In this document: positions 46,212 to 55,320 of the stretch, one piece after another | Numbering within the stretch: the first letter of the stretch is position 1 | Layout: each line of letters opens with the position of its first letter | Source of the DNA: Plasmodiophora brassicae | Lineage: Eukaryota; Endomyxa; Phytomyxea; Plasmodiophorida; Plasmodiophoridae | Assembly: GCA_039704465.1 (NCBI GenBank) | Contig: JASFAU010000015.1 | Span: 744,001 to 808,000, forward strand | Length of the DNA: 64,000 nt | Direction: 5' to 3' | Program-made: the position numbers and the translations under genes | The notes under the pieces: generated by a model | Seen by the model: only the letters and a program-made list of their open reading frames with translations | The model's database searches: none | Told to the model about the DNA's origin: nothing

Positions 46212-46410
46212 CGCGTCCAAAAGAGACGGACTGCTGCACTCCTCGGCGGCGGCGGCGGCCTTTTTCCCCGCGCCGCCCCACTACGGTCGAATCAAACAGG
46301 AGCCCAGGACGCACAGGGCGCAAACAACCCTACCAGCGCTGCATGGAGACGCCTTGCTGGCGAATCCGGTTACGTACAGGTACCCCGATTCGATCCGGCC
46401 GGCCGCGGCG

Positions 46411-47817
46411 ATGGCGCCGCCCACGAACAGGCGCGAGCGCCGGGACCTGATCCGGCAGTGGCCCAAAGGGCCCTCGCCGCTGGGGACGCTCCGGGCGGCC
46501 GCTATCGAGGTCGGCATCGCCCGCGGCACTGCCTGCACTTGCGTCCAGCGCTGACGAGGTGTTCTGGGGCTGCAGATCCAGCGGGTGTACCGCGGGTTCC
46601 TGGCACGGAGGCGGCTTCGCGACCCGGGCCCGAGGCGGAAACCGGCCCCGCCGCGACCCAAGACGCCCGTGCCCATCAACTTGGTCGCCAAGTACCTCCT
46701 CGAGAAGAACGACGAGGACAGTCGGACGATATCGCCCAACAAAGGCACCGACTACTTCTCCTGGGTCGCCATCAAGCTCCAGCGATGGTGGCGACGAATC
46801 CTGGCCAGACGCGAGTACCAGAGACGCGTACGATCCCTGCGTCTCAGGTGGCAACGGCCTCGACTAAATTCTGCCGTTCAAAGATATCGGTCGTGTTCCG
46901 GACAGCGGCTCGCGTCCTGCAGAGACGTTGGAGGGAACGTCGTGCGATCCGGCGGGCCCAGCTGCTAGTCCAGCTGGAATCGGAAGCCGCCCCCGGTATC
47001 GCCAATGCCTACTCCCGCGCCGCCTACACCATGCAGTTCAAATCGGCTGCCCGCATCCAGCGCGTGTTCCGGGCGTACATGCAGAGGAAAGTGTACGCGT
47101 TCTACAGGTACCGCCACCAGCCGCCCGTCGCGCGCTGTCGATGACTGACGCGGAACCGTCCAGGGATCTAATCAAGTCGAAGGAAGCGGATGACGCACGC
47201 GTGATTCTTCGAGCGGTGAACCCGGGGGAGGCCGGGCTGCTGGATGCGGCGGCCGGCCTGCACGTTCGGCTACGCCTCGGTGGGAGCACGTTCCCGCCCA
47301 CGATTTTCTATAAGGTGTGCGCCGGTGCGGGTGCGAACGTTCGCTGCGCAGCGCCTGTAACGCGTTGGGGGCCGCAGATCTTCACGCACATAAACGTGTC
47401 GGATATCGGGGCGTTCGCGCCGCGCCCGTACGACCTGGAGGCGGCGGCACGCACGAGGCGGCGCCGGTTATGGGTGGTCGCCGCGCCGGATGACGACCCC
47501 TCCCCCAAGGACAAGTGGTACGAGCGCATCGAGAATAACGGGTGGAGGCCGGTCCAGCACAGCGTCCTCAGCAGGGTGACGGCACCGCTTGACGTCGCAC
47601 GCCGTGGCTGGGATTGAGGGGTCGACAGGAATGGGTCCCCGGGGAGGGCGATCAGTCGGCCACCGCGTTCCATTTCAGTAAGGTCCGAAGGAGGGCGGAC
47701 GTGCAGCGGCGTAAGAAGATGAAGAAGCTGGCCTGGCTGAGGAAGATGTACGGAATCGCGAAGTCGACGGATACAACCTGTATGCTGCATCATGCAGGAC
47801 GGATGACGCGGTCCTGA
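46411..47817 (+). CDS. IQ-motif protein similar to MFI/C11orf65
   Basis: Five exons (46411-46509, 46576-46827, 46923-47107, 47164-47575, 47629-47817), 378 residues. IQ-like motifs IQRVYRGFLARRRL, KLQRWWRRILARREY and ARIQRVFRAYMQRKVY are candidate calmodulin sites. Intron 3 joins the last IQ motif to DLIKSKEADDARVILRAVNP and then VRLRLGGSTFPPTIFYKV. That stretch resembles the segment after the IQ motif in human MFI (C11orf65). Read unspliced, the region would look like two genes overlapping at an ATGA. MFI is implicated in mitochondrial fission and is found in ciliated lineages. Splice logic and family resemblance agree, but the orthology needs an alignment. Confidence 0.68.
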
Positions 47818-47934
47818 TTCCTGTCCGCTGCACGTTCAGTCAATGAGGATCGCGGCCCCGAGGCGTATGAGGTCGACTACTTGATGTCCAGGATCGATGC
47901 CGTCCATCGCGCTCCGTAACAGTACTGAGCGTCG

Positions 47935-48201
47935 ATGTCTGAACACTGGTCCGATCATATCGGCAGGGAGCAAGTGCCGGTCAAGGTCCTGGTGGAGCTG
48001 GAAGATGAGGCAGCTGAGCTGTTGGCTTGGAGCGACAACCTCGACTACGACGCGTACGTGAGCACGTGGACGTCGCTGGCAACTGTCGGCATCAACGTCG
48101 CCGAAACGGTCGACCGTACTCACGGCGAGGCAGCGCAGCACCTATATCTGATTCGCTCGTTGTACTCAGGACAACCTCCGACGTCTGAGGACAACCCCTA
48201 A
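47935..48201 (+). CDS. Small acidic protein, unknown function
   Basis: An 88-residue ORF with good codon bias, beginning MSEHWSDHIGREQVPVKVLV. The central ELLAWSDNLDYDAYVSTWTS has the look of a conserved helical motif, but I cannot name the family. It has no signal peptide or membrane span. An upstream exon is possible, because a short Met-starting frame precedes a CAG acceptor at about 47922. Antisense ORFs here lack the codon bias. Confidence 0.55.
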   Translation: MSEHWSDHIGREQVPVKVLVELEDEAAELLAWSDNLDYDAYVSTWTSLATVGINVAETVDRTHGEAAQHLYLIRSLYSGQPPTSEDNP

Positions 48202-48463
48202 CGACTTCCACTTTTAATATACACCGTGTCGGAGACAGAACGGGTGGGGAGCCCTGGCATCGCGGAATCCTGCACGGCATCCGAGCCCTGTACGCACTCT
48301 TCAGATGCAAGCCACGCGGACTTCCTGCGGATGGGGATTTGCCGTGCGCAGATCTGCTAATTCTGGTGCGCGCGCGCGGGTGCGTCCAGCGTCCTGGAGC
48401 AACTGCGGCAGACGGCCGCGCCCGCCGCAAGGTCATTTGGATTGCAGGCTGAGTGTCGTCGGA

Positions 48464-49426
48464 ATGCACCTTCACATGATTTGGACGTTCGGGTTGCTGG
48501 CAATGGCTGTCGCGTACGGCGGCGAATTGCCTTCTGCCGTGATGGAGGACGTGAACGACATCTTTGCACGATTTCCTTTTCGAGACGTCGATATGGCTGT
48601 CCGACGCGGTTTGCGCCGGAATGTCGTCCGATGCATTGAGACCGAGATCAAGGGTGCCACGGCGAATTGGAAAGATGTCGTTGTGTCGTGTTTCACGAAG
48701 TCATTCGCTGCCGCAGGGATCGACCTCTTGAGCGGTGGGCTGCTCACCGTGCTCCTGAAAGGAACCTGGCATTGCGATTCCGTAACGGTATCTGAGGCGT
48801 CGATGACCAGCACACGGCCCTCGCGCAGGCGCAGTTCAGGCCACCGTGCTGGTCGGCCAGACCCATCTGGATCCAATGCGGACACCTTCGAGGAAGAGCT
48901 GGAACCAGCTGCCTCGAAGGCACATGACCAAGCAAGTCCTAGCGCTGGCATCGAGGGTACTGCAGCACTGGTGCACAAGAGGCTGCACCTGGAGGAGGAA
49001 AAGGACGCACACGCGCCTTCGGGAACGGCACAACCACAGTCGGGAACGGCAGCAACACGAGAACCCGTTCACACGTCATCAAACGCCCGTGGCCGTGCTA
49101 CGAACGACGAATTGCTGGCTCAAATGCTGCAGCAGATGTACATGGTGGAGGATGGACGGTCACCGCAGTCGACGTCGACGTCGCAATCCGGTTGGCCAGC
49201 AGCGACGATGCAGAACGTTATGGATGACGAAGAGATTGCGTTTCAACTATATATGGAGGCATTCCAAGACCAACAGGAAGCCCACCGCATCGCAACGGCA
49301 AACGATCTGGATATGGCGCGACAAATGCAGGCGGGTGACCAGGACGCGGCAATGGCGAGTGACGAAGTCCTCGCTCTCCACTTACAACAGGAGGAATGGG
49401 ACGCCCAGCGTTCTGCTTTCCTGTAG
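48464..49426 (+). CDS. Predicted secreted protein with acidic C-terminal repeats
   Basis: One exon of 320 residues. The ATG at 48464 opens a hydrophobic leader, MHLHMIWTFGLLAMAVAYGG, a probable signal peptide. A compact domain of about 100 residues follows (VMEDVNDIFARFPFRDVDMA, CIETEIKG, SCFTKSFAAAGIDLLSGGLL). The rest is Ser/Thr/Gln-rich. It carries spaced acidic-amphipathic units: NDELLAQMLQQMYMVED, DDEEIAFQLYMEAFQDQQ, DLDMARQMQAGD and DEVLALHLQQEEWDAQRSAF. No family is recognised. An in-frame extension to 48305 has no support. In a parasite such proteins are candidate effectors, but this is only inference. Confidence 0.65.
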   Translation: MHLHMIWTFGLLAMAVAYGGELPSAVMEDVNDIFARFPFRDVDMAVRRGLRRNVVRCIETEIKGATANWKDVVVSCFTKSFAAAGIDLLSGGLLTVLLKGTWHCDSVTVSEASMTSTRPSRRRSSGHRAGRPDPSGSNADTFEEELEPAASKAHDQASPSAGIEGTAALVHKRLHLEEEKDAHAPSGTAQPQSGTAATREPVHTSSNARGRATNDELLAQMLQQMYMVEDGRSPQSTSTSQSGWPAATMQNVMDDEEIAFQLYMEAFQDQQEAHRIATANDLDMARQMQAGDQDAAMASDEVLALHLQQEEWDAQRSAFL

Positions 49427-49550
49427 CAGGGATGGTGTCCAGGTCCGTCAATACAGCAGTGCCATCAGCAGTGATATGTCAGTCGATGGGAATATGGGGA
49501 AAGAAGAGAACAAACAGCTCAGCACCAGACAGAACGTGCTACTGGCCTAG

Positions 49551-50151
49551 TCAAAGCGGGGGGCTGCGTACGGGCCGAAGCGTCCCTCGTCGGACGTCAA
49601 GTACTGTCGGCGCAACAGTACTGGCTATTCTGCTTCCCAACCCCAAGGACCATGCAAACTTGCCATTGTCTTCTGTAGGCACAGGATCGGAATAACTCAT
49701 CGATTGTTTGCCAAACGCTTCTTCGATATTCGCGGCCACGTCATCAATTGATTTGGCCGGCGTCCGAAGCTGGCACGCCTGAATAACCGCAAGCAACCGA
49801 AGATCAGGAATGTTCAGGTCGGGGAATTGGGGGATTGAGGGGATATCGATATGTTGCAGCCGTCCGACGTTGCCGCGCTGACAATCGCTTTTCCCGATCG
49901 ACACGTGAATACGGAGGAGCCATGTTGAACTCGGATGGGCATGGATTTCGAACTCTGAGGGCCATTTCAGCTTGACCCTCCGTGACAGGTCCGTGCGATG
50001 GTGGGGTCGGCGACGGTCGCGATACAATACGTCGTCGAGAGGAGTCGCCAGTGCGCACATGTGCGCTCTGTCTTGCAGGACGGAGCTATGCTTGTGAGGC
50101 GAGAGCCACTCCCTTATCACCTGCAAGAACGTGAAGAGATGATCTTTGCCG
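49551..50151 (-). pseudogene. Truncated gene fragment ending at the palindrome
   Basis: A minus-strand open frame of about 200 residues without an ATG at its 5' end. It enters from the hairpin at 50151 and reads DHLFTFLQVIREWLSPHKHS and then VLQDRAHMCALATPLDDVLY. Further on comes LNIPDLRLLAVIQACQLRTP. The same first 22 residues are encoded on the opposite strand in the other arm of the palindrome, where the frame then breaks. The frame looks like real protein, but its 5' part has been replaced by the inverted duplication. The family is not recognised. It could also be a living gene with its first exons undetected. Confidence 0.4.
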
Positions 50152-50230
50152 TCTGAGCCGGCCGGCAAAGATCATCTCTTCACGTTCTTGCAGGTGATAA
50201 GGGAGTGGCTCTCGCCTCACAAGCATAGCT
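50084..50230. repeat. 68-bp perfect inverted repeat with 11-bp loop
   Basis: Left arm 50084-50151 and right arm 50163-50230 are exact reverse complements over 68 bp, separated by TCTGAGCCGGC. Similarity continues outward to roughly 50060 and 50252 with an indel and a few mismatches. Each arm encodes the same peptide segment (DHLFTFLQVIREWL) on opposite strands. Transcription through it would give a long perfect hairpin. Confidence 0.9.
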
Positions 50231-51637
50231 CGTCCTGCAGGACAAGGCGCTGGCGGACACGCTGTGTTCGAGCGTCTTCCGTCGTCAAACACCCAGGGAG
50301 ACTACATCACCTGCGCCGACGTTCGACGTGTAAGTGCTGTTCACAGCTGGAATTCTCTGCAACGTGCTTATACATAGGTGGTGGAGGACCAAACACGTTG
50401 CAGCACTGTCGATGCCTCCAGAACGTGCTCAGCTTTGGTTCAACGGCGCGTCGTGCTCTGTGACGACTGGCTGTCAGTATGCATTCAATTCTGGAGCCAA
50501 GCGGCCGTCAACTGGATGTCCTGGACCAAGATGCCGTCAATTTCCGACAGCCGCTTGATGACCCCATGTTGGCTCGAGATTGGCACTGAAACGGGTGAGC
50601 AAGCACCTTGCGCAGCGCAAATTGGAACCCGGACTGAATACCTGTAGAGGTAGATATGGTAAGCACGACCTTTATGGATGCTGTGGAACGGGCTGCCAGC
50701 GAGCCTAGAAATGTCAGCTGGCGTACCCCTCCGACGAAACAGGTTGGGCTAGGTGGGTGGCCTGCTATACAAACGGCCACAATGATGGATATAGATGAAG
50801 CGACTTGGATTGGCCGCAGGGTGCCCGTTAGAAGGATTGTTCACCTGTCTCGCATGTGGTTCGGTGCTTATTAGTGAGTATGGCCAGTGGGTAATCACTG
50901 TGATGCATTGTCCTAACGTCCAATTTGATATGGCGAGTCCCACACTATCTTGCAATCGTCCAAACTGTCGCGTGCCAGGTCCAAAGGGTGTGAACGAATG
51001 CTCAGATTTGCGGAACTCACGTGCGTACTGCGGCACTCCAACGGTTCCCGGTACCGTGACGGGACGCCCAGCTATCTGAAAAGGATTCAACCCAATAAAT
51101 TCCATTCCATTCCGGAGCTAAGCAGCATTCTCCTGCGAATCTGCCGCAGATGATAGGACTTCGGTCGCAACAGCCAGCGTCACTAGTTGGAATGCATGCC
51201 TCCACTGCAGCAAGCAGAGCAGGACGAGCCGTCCACAGATAGGCAGCAGATATACTAATGCACCTATGCTTCTGAAGGCATCGTGGCCGAATCAACCTGA
51301 TGACTTCAGAAGCATTCGGTTCGTTAATAACTATATCATCAGGCGCCGACTCTTGCATCGGGCCGCGCGGTATACGGTTCAGACCTCATTACTTGTTGAA
51401 ATCGGCGACCACTTGCTCGCGATGTGGATCGCGCTACTTAGCCGTTCCCGTGGCCTATTGACCGGTTACCTGCCGGATTACATGCCAGGTCGGTAAGCCA
51501 TCAGGTGTCGACCATTGTCGCTGAGACGTGGGGTAGTGGTAGTAGTGTTAGCTCGCGCCAGCACCAGCCACTGGGTTTTGCCGCCGCCAGTATATATGGC
51601 GGGGCGCCCTAATCACGGAGGACGGGTTGCTGCCGGC
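50231..51637. other. Gene-poor region with lower GC and repeat relics
   Basis: About 1.4 kb without a supported gene. Short ORFs (for example 50656-50874 and 50795-51079) have mixed codon usage and no domains. A 12-bp inverted repeat (ATGCTTCTGAAG / CTTCAGAAGCAT) lies at 51266-51314. A degraded LTR fragment lies at about 51315-51358. It looks like decaying DNA around old insertions. Confidence 0.5.
51315..51358 (+). repeat. Degraded fragment of the retroelement LTR
   Basis: TTCGTTA followed by TATATCATCAGGCGCCGACT and CTTGC matches the end region of the 197-bp LTR (TTCGTTATATCACCAGGCGC, then CGACTCTTGC) with a small insertion and substitutions. The rest of that LTR is not recognisable, so this is an old relic in plus orientation. 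Confidence 0.6.
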
Positions 51638-51650
51638 CACGGAGTCCGCG
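51638..51650 (+). promoter_or_regulatory. CACGGAGTCCGCG element upstream of RPS27
   Basis: CACGGAGTCCGCG lies 50-62 bp before the RPS27 ATG and shares the first 11 bases with the RPL31 copy. A TATA-like TATATATGG is 45-50 bp further upstream (about 51590). A half-like CACGGAGGACG lies at 51614. Confidence 0.5.
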
Positions 51651-51699
51651 ACGGCAATCGCGGCCATTTCGTTGGCGTTGGAGCCCGGTGTGATCAGCG

Positions 51700-52094
51700 A
51701 TGGTGGTGAGTGGCCTGGCGTCTTCGTGATTGATGTACAGGGCCTTGCATTGACGGGCGCTTGTTCCTCTATCGCAGCTCGCTCAGGACCTGTTGTTCCC
51801 ATCGGCCGAGTCGGAGGCCCGCAAACACAAACTTAAGCGCCTCGTCCAGAGCCCGGACTCGTTCTTCATGGACGTCAAATGCCCTGGATGCTTCAACATG
51901 TATGCGCTTCCCGTATTTACCTACGTTGGTGTCAACCATGCTGAACTGCTGTCGTGCTGCTTTCTAGAACAACTGTGTTCTCGCACGCGTCCACGGTGGT
52001 GTTCTGCACGGCCTGCTCGACGATCCTCTGCCAGCCCACTGGTGGCAAGGCCCGACTGACAGAAGGATGCTCTTTCCGGAAGAAGATCGACTAA
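51700..52094 (+). CDS. RPS27: 40S ribosomal protein S27 (eS27)
   Basis: Three exons (51700-51705, 51778-51899, 51968-52094), 84 residues, the same length as human RPS27. The first exon holds only Met-Val before a GTGAGT donor. The spliced protein reads [20 protein letters not shown], then [40 protein letters not shown] and [20 protein letters not shown]. The four zinc-binding cysteines (CPGC, CTAC) are present. It is a component of the small ribosomal subunit. The six-nucleotide first exon would be missed by ORF-based annotation, which would start the gene wrongly. Confidence 0.95.
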
Positions 52095-52255
52095 TTCATA
52101 CGAAAACATTGCACCCGATATGACAGTCCACTAAATCAGACAGCATTGTCGTACCTCGTCAGTGTCTCGTGAGATTGATGGCGGAACGTGTTTATTATCT
52201 GTAGAGGAAAGAAGGCTCTTGATGAATACGGAACGCGCTTGTCGTCCGTCCATGT

Positions 52256-53677
52256 CAGGAGGACCTGCTCCTGAACAAGGCGCTTTCACCGGATTCTTCG
52301 AACTGCGCTCTCGAGATCCACATACGTTCGAACGTCGCGAGGCTGGAGAAGATCGAGCCGCCGATCCAGCATGAGTACCTGCAGAGACAACGGACGTTGA
52401 ACTGTACGTTACGCTAGTAATTGCAACGAGCACCGACATCCGATCTGCCGGTGCGTATATTCGAACCCGGACGTTCCGCGGGGCTCGACGCTGTACCTGC
52501 AGCAGAACATGTGCACAGTCAGAGATCAAATTGCTGCCACTGAGAGACACCCTTCCGCAGTACCTCGTCGAGAAGTCGCTGAGGGAACCCTCGCAACAGG
52601 GTCGTGCCGCCCGCGAGCACAATGTTTTCGTACAGGCCGATCCGCAGGTCCATGTCGGATTTCTCGATCGCGTCGGTGAGGCTTTGTGGCACGCCGGGGC
52701 ACTCATACCCGTACTGCTCCGGCTGGAACAGCAATTCCGGGACCCTGAACGCGGCCGTACCCACATCGACCACGTTGCCATCGGGCAACGTGTACCAATC
52801 CGTATGCTCCCGGTCAACCTCGTCCGGACGGCGTGCCACGAAACATGTCGCCTCCTTGATGGCGCGGACGATCGCCATCTCGGCCGACGTTGTCAGGCGA
52901 CACCCGGCCTTGCGAAGCTCGACCTGCAGGTGCTCGGTGAGGTCCTGCCCGGCCAGGTCCATCCTCGTGATCGCATGCGGAACAGAGAACCCTGAACGGG
53001 ACGGTCGGCAACAGACATTCCGCACGAGGCACATCGCCACACCTTCGAACACGGGAACGGCGTGCGTTACGCCATCGCCGGAATCGAGCACGACGCCAGT
53101 GGTCCGCCCAGAAGCGTACAGGCTCAGTATAGCCTGCGACCCGATATACAGGGCAGGGGCGCGGAACTGCTCGAAGAACACCTGCCGCGACGCGTCAGGC
53201 GACCACCGACAGACAGACAGCGGGCATCGACGTGCTCAGACACCTGCATGGACCTGGCGCGATTCGATACCGGGTTCAACGGCGCCTCGGTCAGCAGCAC
53301 AGGGTGTTCGTCTGGGACGGCCTTACCAGAGCAGCGCAACGTCAATGGACGGTGTGGTGGCAGGCAGGACGCGCGATGGACCCGACCTGTAAGGCGTGGT
53401 ACATGTGCGCCCAGACAGTGCACATGTCGTCCCAATCGTGAACGACGCCATGGCGCATCGGCGGCCGCAGGCGCAGCACACCGCGCAGGCGCCGGCAGTC
53501 GTCGCCGACAAAGACGGAGGCGTCGGCGGCGGCGCCCCCCGCCATGACCTTGGCGTGCTTCGGCCGCCCGACCACGTTGTCCAGCACCAGCCTGGGGCGG
53601 TCGGCGCCGGCGAACCCCGCCTTGACCACGCCGGTGCCATTGTCGACGACGAGCGGCTGGCAACCCTCGAACGCCAT
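52256..53677 (-). CDS. ACTR1: Centractin (actin-related protein ARP1)
   Basis: At least five exons; 53677-53387, 53321-53244 and then from 53181 down. The protein is about 370 residues. It starts MAFEGCQPLVVDNGTGVVKA, the phosphate-1 loop of actins. It continues VGRPKHAKVMAG, DEHPVLLTEAPLNP, ALYIGSQAILSLYASGRTTG, VVLDSGDGVTHAVPVFEG and ENIVLAGGTTLLRGFPQRLL. The spliced C-terminus contains RIYAPADRMYSCWIGGSIFS. The FEGCQPLVV start and VGRPKH are typical of ARP1 and not of conventional actin. ARP1 builds the short filament of dynactin, the activator of cytoplasmic dynein. Nucleotide-binding loops are intact. The C-terminal end (ESGESALFRSRSS) differs from animal ARP1. Confidence 0.93.
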
Positions 53678-53835
53678 CCCGAGAGAGCCGCCGTCCCCCA
53701 AAATGACGGCCCCTGGTCGTCGGGTCGACGTCGTCGGCACGACGGACAACAAACCCCGGGACTGCACGGCGCGGAACGATCGCAGTACATACACGAAGGT
53801 AACGTACGTACGTAGGCAGCAGGCAATAGATAGGT

Positions 53836-55238
53836 TTATGGGAGCTCGCTGGCAAACAGCCGGGACAGGTTCTCGAGCAGCCTGGGGGAGGCAGCGTTGG
53901 GTCAGGCGCGGCAGGTCGATCGGTCAAAACGCGCGCCACCGTACCTGGCTGGGTTCTCGCCTCGCGTCTGGCAGCAGGCCGTGTCGAGGTTCCGGTTGCG
54001 CAGGATCTGCACGGGCGGGTGAGCGAGCGCACGGGTGACGGTCTCGGTGGCGGCGGCGTACCTGATCGACGACCCGGTTCAGGAGGATGACGCCGCATTC
54101 GAATTTCGCGCGCTCGACGCCTTTCATGTACAAGGGGTACTCGTTGTGGCCCGGGATCGGCGACACCTCGTCGGTCACGAACGATCTCGAGCAGCGGTAG
54201 TGGATTTTGTACCGCAGAGGGATCTGCAGGCCGGTCTTCGTTAACCGCCTGGCGCCGCAAACGTTCGCACACGACGACGGGCTTACGTCCATGAACTTGG
54301 ATATCATGAGGACCACGTGACACACGTAGCCCAGCGCGGCCGACATGGTGTCGTCGTCCAGCAGCGCGATCGAATCGACGACGGGCACCTGGACCCCGCG
54401 GATGACGTAACAACGCGACTGCAGCGGGACGTTCGCGCTCGGCATCTCAATCGGGTACAGAGTCTGAAGCTGAAGCAGCAATTTGGCACGGCGCGTCTCC
54501 AACCGCAACGTGATATCACTGATCCGCTCCCTTGCAACGCAACGGTCACGGTGCCGGCCCGGTGGCTTCCGCCATGAACCGAGCATACCTCTGGGCGTCG
54601 GCGTCCAGCGCAGACGCGGTGCGGGGGTCCTCGGAGGCGCACGCCAGCATGGCCTGGGTGGCGTCCAGCAGGCGATCCAGACGGGCGACCATGTGGTCTC
54701 GTCGTTGTGCGACGGCGTTCCGTATGGCATCCGAATGCCAGGACTGTTCCTACCGGGGGAAGGGACCCGTCAGGTGACCAAGGGTAGAGACAACGGCGCG
54801 ATCCATACCGAAAGCCGTCTCACCAACGACGTCGTCGTGTGCGACAGGTGCTGTGTCTTCCGTTCCACGACCGACATCTCGGCCAGCCTGACGACGACCT
54901 CGTCCAGCTGCGCATAGACCGCATCACACTGCTGCTCGAGCCGCCGGATGACGACCTGATTCGCCAGCAACCTGTGTACCGGGGGCGTCTTCATTGGGCG
55001 AACGGCAGCACAGAAACGGTGGTGCGTGTGCACCTTCTGAGACCCGTGGCGTACTCGTGCAGCGTTACTGGGCGGTGCTGCGCCTGCGACCGGTCGGCGG
55101 ACCCTGTGCCACACCGGCGCGTTCAGCATCGGACAGGGCGGCCCGCAGTTCGGCACGCGCGCTGTGCAGCTCACTGGCGGATCGCGACTTGTGGCGCGCC
55201 GGCGACTGCAGTCCGACGGTGGCACCCGCCGCGTCCAT
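53836..55238 (-). CDS. UVRAG: UVRAG/Vps38-like subunit of the class III PI3-kinase complex
   Basis: About six exons and roughly 370 residues. The N-terminal half is coiled coil (SELHSARAELRAALSDAERA, ANQVVIRRLEQQCDAVYAQL). The C-terminal half has the UVRAG/Vps38 signature: RRAKLLLQLQTLYPIEM, LLDDDTMSAALGYVCHVVLM, ISKFMDIPLRYKIHY after splicing, NEYPLYMKGVERAKFECGVI and LLNRVVDQILRN. It ends LLENLSRLFASELP. This subunit defines VPS34 complex II in endosome and autophagosome maturation. ATG14 is the alternative, but the GYVCH...LRYKIHY layout favours UVRAG. The first intron boundary is uncertain. Its start is 82 bp from that of the divergent FPGS gene. Confidence 0.85.
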
Positions 55239-55320
55239 CCGCTCACCCGTCCGCCGCCTCCTGCGCCGCGTCGCCGTGGCCCAATTTTGCCCAGACGCGG
55301 ATCGCGCCCGGCACCTGACC

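Noticed and set aside
47141..47600. Separate gene starting at the ATGA overlap
   Set aside because: Splicing at 47108-47163 gives one protein with the order of a known family; bacterial-style overlap is not expected in this genome.
50795..51079. A cysteine-containing 94-residue ORF
   Set aside because: Mixed codon usage, no domain, and it lies in repeat-decayed DNA.
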